Positions 7,780 through 14,173 of a stretch of 34,184 bases of DNA are shown here, piece after piece. Numbering within the stretch: the first letter of the stretch is position 1; each line of letters opens with the position of its first letter. The DNA comes from Deltaproteobacteria bacterium (lineage in GTDB: Bacteria; Desulfobacterota; Dissulfuribacteria; Dissulfuribacterales; QOAL01). The notes below the pieces were generated by a model that did not search any database, was not told the origin of the DNA, and saw only the letters and a program-made list of their open reading frames with translations. The position numbers and the translations under genes were made by a program. The DNA is taken from assembly GCA_027003115.1 (NCBI GenBank), contig JALWYS010000200.1, positions 1 through 34,184 of the forward strand, given 5' to 3'.

Positions 7780-9609
7780 TTAGTAGAATAAAAGCAGCCA
7801 ACCATTGGCGATGGCCACACTTATTATCATATACGGAAAGGCCACCTTCATGAACCCGAAAAACTTCATGGGGTGGCCGGCAGACTCGGCAATTCCCAGG
7901 GTCACCACGTTCGCACTTGCCCCAATCATGGTTCCGTTTCCGCCAAAACATGCACCAAAGGCCAGTGCCCACCAAAGAACCCCAGATTCGGCACCTGGAA
8001 TTACCTGGGTCAGGTATCCCACTATGGGAAGCATGGTGGCGGTAAAGGGAATGTTATCTACAAAGGCGCTCATGATGGCGGAGACCCACAGAATCAGACA
8101 AATGGATGCAACAAGGCTACCGTGTGAAAGGTGCAGCACCCAATCCGCAATCATGTCAAGGAGACCGGTTTCCTCCACGGCTCCCACCAGGATGAAAAGG
8201 AACATAAAGAAGAGCAAGGTGGTCCACTCTATGTCCTTTTCTATCAGTTCCAAAAGGTCGATCTTTTTGGTGACAAGCCCGTAGGTGAAAAGAAGGGCTG
8301 CACCAAAAAGTGCTGCAATGCTCACCTCCATGTGCCAGTAACCGTGGGTGAGAAACATCGCAATCACAATACCCATGATAATCCCCCCCACGGTCAGAAG
8401 CTGGGAGTCGGTAATCTGATATTCCTGGCGAAGCTTATCTATGAACGCCTGGATATCTGTGATCTTTGCCTTGCCGTACTCACCGCTATAGGCAAATTTC
8501 GAATAGATAAATAGTATTATCATAGAAATGACGCAAACTGGCGTAAGGTTTACGACAAAATCCATGAAGGTCAGGCCCGCATAAGATCCAATCATTATAT
8601 TAGGCGGATCACCTATGAGCGTTGCCGTACCTCCAATATTGGATGCAAGTACCTCTGGAATGAGAAGCGCCAGGGGATTTATTCCAAGGGACAGGGCAAT
8701 CTCAATACTTACGGGTGTAAGCAAAAGCATGGTGGTTACGTTATCGAGAAAGGCTGACGCCACTGCCGTAAAACTCATTAAAATAACGGATAGGATTATC
8801 ACGTTTCCCTTTGCAAGCTTGTAACACTGATAGGCCGACCACTGAAAGACCCCTGTATGCTTTAGTATGCCTACAATTATCATCATTCCCATGAGCAGGA
8901 ATATGACGTTCATGTCTATGGCGTGTATTGCGCTTTCGTAGGAAAGGATATGGTACTCAGGATTTATGGTGCCCAGTGTGTAGCTTATAACGAGCATGGT
9001 TGCTGCCCCAAGCATGGCGGCAAGGGTCCTGTGCAGAAGCTCAAAGGATATGAGTATGTATGCCAGGATAAAAATAACGGTGGCAATCCAAAAGGCAGGC
9101 CCCTGGGTGCGCTTTATGGTGAGTTCAATGTGAGCCAGGTACTGCTGGCCATTAAAGCCAATCTTGGTGTTATCAAGCAGTATCTTTCCCCTTTCATAAC
9201 TTGGCTTATATGCCTCTATCTCTATCTTTGAACCCTTAATGCTCCCTTCTGGCAGCTCAAGAACTGCCTGAAATGTGCCATCTGCCTCTGTCTTTAATCC
9301 CCCTTCTCCATGGGCGTGCTGTCCCTTTTCGGGCTTTGGCTCAAGAACCTTGCCGTTTAGGTAGACCTTGAGGACAACATCATCGACACCTGTACTGTGA
9401 GGATTAACTATCTTTCCTGAAATGGCCAAGGTTTCCCCAGAGAATTCCTTTTGGGGTCCCTTTTCAGAACCATGTTCCAGGGCACTAGATACGGCCGGGC
9501 ATACTGCAACCATTACCGCAATAAACGTTAGAGCCGCAAGGCCAGCAATCATCCTGCCTGAACCTCTCAGAAAGGGGAGCAGGCAGGGGAAAGACCATTT
9601 CATATTCAT
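7780..9609 (-). CDS. ArsB/SLC13-type permease with N-terminal extracytoplasmic domain
   Basis: The protein has 609 residues from the second of two adjacent ATGs (9609), five bases after AAGGGGG; an upstream in-frame codon at 9645 would overlap the previous gene and lacks a ribosome site. A signal or first membrane segment (about 15-40) is followed by an Ig/carboxypeptidase-regulatory-like domain (about 50-165: ISGKIVNPHSTGVDDV, YLNGK, ADGTFQAVLELPEGS). About 11 membrane segments of the ion-transporter superfamily come next. Permease signatures are DNVTTMLLLTPV, NIGGTATLIGDPPN, VDNIPFTATMLPI and GGNGTMIGASANV, as in ArsB, NhaD and P-protein permeases. The substrate cannot be assigned (an anion, arsenite or Na+/H+ exchange are possible). 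Second gene of the SLC13-USP operon. The N-terminal domain is unusual for the family and may sense or bind ligand outside the membrane. Confidence 0.85.
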   Translation of the reverse strand: MNMKWSFPCLLPFLRGSGRMIAGLAALTFIAVMVAVCPAVSSALEHGSEKGPQKEFSGETLAISGKIVNPHSTGVDDVVLKVYLNGKVLEPKPEKGQHAHGEGGLKTEADGTFQAVLELPEGSIKGSKIEIEAYKPSYERGKILLDNTKIGFNGQQYLAHIELTIKRTQGPAFWIATVIFILAYILISFELLHRTLAAMLGAATMLVISYTLGTINPEYHILSYESAIHAIDMNVIFLLMGMMIIVGILKHTGVFQWSAYQCYKLAKGNVIILSVILMSFTAVASAFLDNVTTMLLLTPVSIEIALSLGINPLALLIPEVLASNIGGTATLIGDPPNIMIGSYAGLTFMDFVVNLTPVCVISMIILFIYSKFAYSGEYGKAKITDIQAFIDKLRQEYQITDSQLLTVGGIIMGIVIAMFLTHGYWHMEVSIAALFGAALLFTYGLVTKKIDLLELIEKDIEWTTLLFFMFLFILVGAVEETGLLDMIADWVLHLSHGSLVASICLILWVSAIMSAFVDNIPFTATMLPIVGYLTQVIPGAESGVLWWALAFGACFGGNGTMIGASANVVTLGIAESAGHPMKFFGFMKVAFPYMIISVAIANGWLLLFY

Positions 9610-9619
9610 CATGTCCCCC

Positions 9620-11473
9620 TTAACCAGAAATTCCGTAATAGACATATAGCATGGCCATCATGACCACAAGATAAATAACTGTCATACCTGTACCGGCTCG
9701 CACGTAATCAACCGTGCGGTATCCGCCTGGCCTCATAATCAAGGCGTTCACTTGGTGAGTTGGAAGAACAAAGGTGTTTGAGGCTGCAATTCCGACTACA
9801 AGCGCAGCCATTCTCGGATCTGCTCCTGCCTGAAGGGCCATGTTCATTGATAGTGGAACCAGTAATACGGTGGCGCCTACGTTTGAGGCAACCAAAGTAA
9901 AGAACGATGTAAGCATAGCGACTATGAGAAGAAGCATGAAGGGAGTAACCTGCCCCATTGCGTGCATTATGCTAGTAGCAATGTAGCGGGCAGCCCCGGT
10001 AGTTTCAAAGGCAAGACCAAGAGGAATGAGGCCTCCAAGCAGGAACACGGTCATCCAGTCCACGGACTGATACGCCTCATCAATGGTCATAACCCTGAGA
10101 AGGACCATTCCAAGTGCACCTGTAAGCAGGGAAATGGAAAGCTGAACATGAAACCCCAAGGCCAGAATCAGGGCCAAGACCAGACAAAATACGGCAGGAA
10201 TGGCCTTCTCCGGCCTCATGAGCTCACCTTTCAGATCCTCTGTAAAAAGCAGGATCCCCTTTTTCTTGATAAAATGTAGCTTTTCCCAGGGCCCAAGAAG
10301 CAAAACGCCGTCACCGGCCCTTAGTTTCATCCTGGAAATGTTTCTTCTGATTATCTCTCCCCCCTTATTCAGAGCCAGCGGGTTAACGCCAAAGGTCTTC
10401 CTGAAATGGAGATCGCGCATGGTGGCTCCAACCAGCTTGGAATTTGGGGGAATAACAGCCTCAACGATACCACAGTTATTGGGTGAGAGCATTTCTGCAA
10501 AAAATTCCAGATCATCCTTCAGCCTCCAGCCAAGGTCCTTTGCAGCCCTTTTAACATCCTCCTCTCGACCAAACACTGCAACATAGTCTCCAGGCTCTAT
10601 GACGTCCTCACGTACGGGTGATAGGACCAGTTTCTTTGTATCGGGCTTAAAGATTCCCACTATGGTAGCCCTGTAAGTAGGACGGAAATTGAGCTCATCA
10701 AGCTGGGTTGGCTTCCAGTCCTTGGGCACCTCAAGCTCAAAGGGTCTCTTTCCAACCTTGATGGAATAAAGGCTTTCCACCTGTTGAGACATCAAACCCG
10801 TTTCCTTGGCGCCTTTGGCAGGCAGTATCCAGCGTCCCAGGAGTGCAAAGTAGAAAATACCAGCAGCCAAAAGGGCAAGTCCCATAGGTGTTACTGTAAA
10901 AAGCCCGAAAGGCTCAAAGGCCTTTCCTCCCAGTAATGAGATATTGTTATTCCACCAGGATTCCATAAGGTCGTTCAAGAGAATAAGCGGACTTGATCCA
11001 ACAAGGGTTATACAGCCCCCGATAATGGCACAAAATCCCATGGGCATCAGAATCCTGGAAATGGGCACGCCCAACTGTTTGCTTATCCTGGTGGCTGCGG
11101 GCATGAAAAGGGCAGCCGCGCCAATGTTTTGCATAAAACTTGATATAATTCCAACAGTTGCCGCAATAAGGGCCATTATCCTGGTTTCAGACTTCCCTGC
11201 CAGCTTGATTATTTGTCTGGCAAGGATGTTCATGACCCCGGTCTTATCAAGGCCCGCCCCTATTATGATAACTGCGATTATTGAAACAACCGCATTGGAG
11301 CTGAGTCCGCTAATGGCCTGTTTTGGCGTGACCAGGCCCAGAAGGGGCAGGATGACCATCATCATTATTCCGACAACATCCACCCTGACCCATTCGAATA
11401 TGAATAGGAGTATTGCGAATACCAACACTCCCATGACAATTATTATTTCATTAGTTAAAACGAGCTCTTGCAT
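9620..11473 (-). CDS. SLC13-family permease with two RCK_C domains
   Basis: The protein has 617 residues. The architecture is two permease halves with two TrkA-C/RCK_C domains between them, on the cytoplasmic side (about 215-305 and 325-400; GDYVAVFGREEDV and GDGVLLLGPWEKL are the closing strands). Permease motifs include SSNAVVSIIAVIIIGAGL, MQNIGAAALFMPA, GSSPLILLNDL and VASNVGATVLLVPL. This layout is typical of bacterial divalent-anion/Na+ symporters, including proposed sulfate carriers; sulfate is plausible but unproven. It is the first gene of a four-gene minus-strand operon (permease, ArsB-type permease, tandem USP, SUMF1-fold). ATG with GAAGGAGGG upstream. RCK_C domains usually bind nucleotides or small ligands and gate transport. 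Confidence 0.88.
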   Translation of the reverse strand: MQELVLTNEIIIVMGVLVFAILLFIFEWVRVDVVGIMMMVILPLLGLVTPKQAISGLSSNAVVSIIAVIIIGAGLDKTGVMNILARQIIKLAGKSETRIMALIAATVGIISSFMQNIGAAALFMPAATRISKQLGVPISRILMPMGFCAIIGGCITLVGSSPLILLNDLMESWWNNNISLLGGKAFEPFGLFTVTPMGLALLAAGIFYFALLGRWILPAKGAKETGLMSQQVESLYSIKVGKRPFELEVPKDWKPTQLDELNFRPTYRATIVGIFKPDTKKLVLSPVREDVIEPGDYVAVFGREEDVKRAAKDLGWRLKDDLEFFAEMLSPNNCGIVEAVIPPNSKLVGATMRDLHFRKTFGVNPLALNKGGEIIRRNISRMKLRAGDGVLLLGPWEKLHFIKKKGILLFTEDLKGELMRPEKAIPAVFCLVLALILALGFHVQLSISLLTGALGMVLLRVMTIDEAYQSVDWMTVFLLGGLIPLGLAFETTGAARYIATSIMHAMGQVTPFMLLLIVAMLTSFFTLVASNVGATVLLVPLSMNMALQAGADPRMAALVVGIAASNTFVLPTHQVNALIMRPGGYRTVDYVRAGTGMTVIYLVVMMAMLYVYYGISG

Positions 11474-11911
11474 GGGGGAATTCCCTCCTTCTCCCTTTAT
11501 CGTGTTTTTTACGGATTCTTATTAACCGACCTTAGAAAAAATATATTAGAAATGGATGTTAAGGCGGCTTAGGGCAATAAAATAGGAGCGGGGCTGTTTC
11601 GCGCTGGTTCACTTCATAAATCAAAGGCGTCAAAAACTCCGGTATGTTCACCTGTTATCCTCTTATTTGGGCACTAATAGCGGTGTTAACTTATGGAACA
11701 AGATAAATAGCACCTTGCACTTTTTTTGCAATATTTTGTTAAAAAAATTTCAACTAAATTAAAATATGGTGAAAAAACGGTTATGCATATTGGAATTTTC
11801 ACCTTTCTAAACGCTACTATTGCAAATTTTTCTGGACTTGATATATCTCTTATTGTTGCATTTTTAAACAAAACAAAACGATAACAACTAGTTGGAGAAG
11901 AGGAAATCCAA
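11474..11911. other. Divergent intergenic region between two transporter operons
   Basis: These 438 bases separate the minus-strand SLC13 operon (start 11473) from the plus-strand USP-YeiH operon (start 11912), so both promoters should be here. The sequence is AT-rich, particularly 11700-11890. I see no ORF, hairpin terminator or -35/-10 pair good enough to call. A plus-strand ribosome site (GAAGAGGAAA) precedes the ATG at 11912. Confidence 0.5.
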
Positions 11912-12382
11912 ATGTCATTGTTCAAAAAAATCCTTTTTGCTACAGACCTTTCAAGACAGACAGAAAAACTCAGCAGCCATGTAAGGTTTTTTGCCATCAA
12001 CTTCGGCGCTGAGCTCCATGTGGTAACGGTAATGGAACCACCTCCTGACCCATCGGTGGTTTATCATGACATGCTTGATGACTCCATACTGGAGGCTTAC
12101 GAGGAAGAGTTGGAGAGACGAATCGAAAGCACACTTCAAGAAACAATCAACAAATACTTCTCAGACCTGAAAACACATAGTGCTACTCTTGTTGGCCCTG
12201 TTCACAAAAAAATCGTCGATTATGCCAGGGATTACAACGTGAACCTTATAATTATGGGAACTGCAACCAAGAAAGGCATTACAGAGAAAATCTTCGGAAG
12301 CAACACCATGAAAGTAATAGCCCATGCGCCCTGTGCGGTCATGACAATAAATCCCTTTAAAATACGGGAACAGGAGGAATAA
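11912..12382 (+). CDS. Universal stress protein (UspA family)
   Basis: The protein has 156 residues, the usual length for a single USP domain. It opens with FKKILFATDLSRQTEK (first strand and Asp of the nucleotide site) and closes with NLIIMGTATKKGITEKIFGS followed by NTMKVIAHAPCAVMTI, the glycine-rich loop and last strand. Cytoplasmic; ATP- or AMP-binding dimers are known in the family. The ATG has AGAGGAAA upstream. It starts the operon and ends two bases before the YeiH-type permease, so the two are probably co-translated. Inference: it regulates that permease. Confidence 0.9.
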   Translation: MSLFKKILFATDLSRQTEKLSSHVRFFAINFGAELHVVTVMEPPPDPSVVYHDMLDDSILEAYEEELERRIESTLQETINKYFSDLKTHSATLVGPVHKKIVDYARDYNVNLIIMGTATKKGITEKIFGSNTMKVIAHAPCAVMTINPFKIREQEE

Positions 12383-12384
12383 CG

Positions 12385-13446
12385 ATGGTTGATTCAGAAA
12401 CAAAAGGCATCCTTCAGGAAGTTACAGAAAGCATTCCTGGGGTTTCCCTTGTTATTGTGGTGGCACTTTCAGCCTATTTCATTGCTCCAATCCTTCAGAA
12501 ATATCCTTTATTCAAGACATACCTAGAACTCAAGGATTTCATTCTTGCAATTTTATTTGGGATTTTGATTAAAAACACCATTGGCATCAGCAAAACCTTC
12601 GCTCCCGGACTCAGGTTTTCAACAGTCCTTACAAAGACCGGAATCGTAGTCATGGGAGCCAAATATTCCATGATGGGCCTGGTGAAGGTGGGAGGCCCGG
12701 CCCTTTTCTACATAGCTGTTTTCCTCTTTGGAACAGCCATTATCATGATGTGGGTAGGGCAAAAGCTTAATGTTCCAACGCCCCTTGCCGCATGTCTTGC
12801 CTCAGGACTATCTGTTTGCGGTGTCTCGGCAACCATTGCAATTGCGCCTGCCGTAAAGGCACGAAACAGGGACATGGCCTATTCCATCGCAGTGGTTCTT
12901 ATGTTCGGACTCCTAGCCCTCCTTGTATTTCCTCCAATAGGCCGGATACTAAACCTGTCCGACACCCAGTATGGCGCATTTTGCGGAGTTGGCATCGTAA
13001 ACTCAGCCCAGGTCCTTGCCGCTGGCTTCGGATACAGCGACGGTGCAGGCCTAGTGGCAGGAATTTACAACATCGGGCGTGTGATCTTCCTTCCCTTTGT
13101 AGTGCTGATGCTGGCCATAATGGCTGCGAGCAGGGAAACTTCGGAAGGCGGGCAGGAAATAGAGATAAACAAGTGGAAAATGGTCATTGACAAGTTTCCC
13201 ATATTCGTCCTTGGCTTTCTTGGAGTTGTTGCCTTCAATACCATGGGATTTTTGAGCAAGGAAGAAATAAAGCTTGCAAAGACCTTCATGGAATGGTGCT
13301 TCCTGCTGGGCTTTGCCAGCATAGGACTTACCACCAGGCTTGCAGATCTGAAGGCGGCAGGCCTATCGGGATTCTTCATGGGATTTTTGGTGGCAGGAGC
13401 AAAGGCGGCCATTGCCCTGGCGGTTGTCTTGACATTTCTTGAATAA
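12385..13446 (+). CDS. YeiH/UPF0324-family inner-membrane permease, putative sulfate exporter
   Basis: The protein has 353 residues with about ten membrane segments. Family marks are DFILAILFGILIKN near residue 50, the KTGIVVMGAKYSM segment near 90 and SGLSVCGVSATIAIAPAVKA near 140. The family (UPF0324, YeiH-like) is annotated as a putative sulfate exporter on thin evidence. Known members usually have a similar length, so it looks intact. It sits between a USP and a tiny membrane peptide in a four-gene plus-strand operon. Given the TSUP and SLC13 permeases upstream, a sulfur-oxyanion or related small-anion substrate is reasonable but unproven. Confidence 0.88.
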   Translation: MVDSETKGILQEVTESIPGVSLVIVVALSAYFIAPILQKYPLFKTYLELKDFILAILFGILIKNTIGISKTFAPGLRFSTVLTKTGIVVMGAKYSMMGLVKVGGPALFYIAVFLFGTAIIMMWVGQKLNVPTPLAACLASGLSVCGVSATIAIAPAVKARNRDMAYSIAVVLMFGLLALLVFPPIGRILNLSDTQYGAFCGVGIVNSAQVLAAGFGYSDGAGLVAGIYNIGRVIFLPFVVLMLAIMAASRETSEGGQEIEINKWKMVIDKFPIFVLGFLGVVAFNTMGFLSKEEIKLAKTFMEWCFLLGFASIGLTTRLADLKAAGLSGFFMGFLVAGAKAAIALAVVLTFLE

Positions 13447-13463
13447 AAACAGGAGAGCAGGCC

Positions 13464-13562
13464 ATGAAGTGGTTCAAAAACCTTTCAAAATCAAGAAAAC
13501 AGGATATAGCGGTAATCATAATGGGAATCCTCCTTGTAATCCTGGCCAAGATACTGAGATAA
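13464..13562 (+). CDS. Small 32-residue single-pass membrane peptide
   Basis: A short ORF begins at ATG 13464 with AGGAG about eight bases upstream and ends in TAA. It encodes MKWFKNLSKSRKQDI followed by a hydrophobic stretch (AVIIMGILLVILAKIL) and a terminal Arg. The basic N-terminus and a single helix of about 16 residues suggest a small inner-membrane protein with its N-terminus inside. It lies 17 bases after the YeiH-type permease and two bases before the next USP-like gene, filling the gap between them. Inference: a small subunit or regulator of the permease. It is too short for ordinary gene callers. Confidence rests on the ribosome site, position and sensible composition. Confidence 0.6.
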   Translation: MKWFKNLSKSRKQDIAVIIMGILLVILAKILR

Positions 13563-13564
13563 CC

Positions 13565-14041
13565 TTGGCAAACCGTTCAGGCGGGATGATACTTGCCCTC
13601 TTAACCCGAGCCGAGATGGGCAAGAAAGACCTTGAATTTCTTGGGTTCGCCCACCAACTTGCAAAAGGTCTTAAAAAAAGACTCATGGTGATTACATTTA
13701 AAAGGGATTCTCTCGGCCATTACGGAGAAGTGGACTCCCTAGCGTCCTTTAAAGACAAAGCTGAGTTCGTTTCCTACGTGTCTCGACTTGAAGAGAAGGA
13801 ATATGACGATTTTAAGAAGAAGGTTACAAGTGCCTGCCCAGAATCCCAAATAACCCTGGTAAACATGGAAGACTTTAAGGGGCTCATAGATAGAATATAT
13901 CCTGAAATCCTCTTTGTGATCATTCAGGATGAGAGCTGCTCAAGACCTTTTTTTCATAAAAATCCTGCCTACTTAAAATTTTTAAAGAGAAAAAACGTTA
14001 ACACCCTCGTAATAAGAAACACCCGCATCACGCTCCAGTGA
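13565..14041 (+). CDS. Divergent universal-stress-protein-like protein
   Basis: The frame is open from 13439, but its first 42 codons are the 32-residue peptide read out of frame, so I place the start at TTG 13565 (158 residues) or ATG 13586 (151 residues); neither has a strong ribosome site. The first strand GGMILALLTRAE, a helix with the Lys-rich segment LAKGLKKRLMVI, and a late LFVIIQDESC/VNTLVIRN pair fit a USP-like alpha/beta fold. The C-terminal glycine-rich ATP loop is absent, as in the gene at 5034. Last gene of the USP-YeiH operon. Inference: a cytoplasmic partner of the permease that does not use the classical nucleotide site. Confidence 0.65.
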   Translation: MANRSGGMILALLTRAEMGKKDLEFLGFAHQLAKGLKKRLMVITFKRDSLGHYGEVDSLASFKDKAEFVSYVSRLEEKEYDDFKKKVTSACPESQITLVNMEDFKGLIDRIYPEILFVIIQDESCSRPFFHKNPAYLKFLKRKNVNTLVIRNTRITLQ

Positions 14042-14091
14042 CATTCCTTTACGCTAAGCACTTAGCCGAGCCAGGGCTAGTTGGCCCGTTG

Positions 14092-14120
14092 TTGACTGTA
14101 TGGGCCTACTGGGCTTTATT
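14092..14120 (+). promoter_or_regulatory. Possible sigma-70 promoter for the cysteine synthase fusion
   Basis: TTGACT (14092-14097), a 17-base spacer and TTTATT (14115-14120) resemble a housekeeping promoter. Transcription would start near 14127, which leaves almost no leader for a TTG start at 14132 and so favours the ATGs at 14150 or 14174. Moderate matches only. Confidence 0.35.
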
Positions 14121-14173
14121 GTGCCTGATATTTGGTTTTGACTTCAATTATGAAAGGCTTTGGCAATCATTAC

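Noticed and set aside
10944-11525. 193-codon plus-strand ORF
   Set aside because: It is antisense to the SLC13 permease; long open antisense frames are common opposite membrane proteins because of codon bias.
13439-13564. N-terminal extension of the USP-like gene
   Set aside because: These codons are the 32-residue peptide read in another frame; the sequence is not USP-like.
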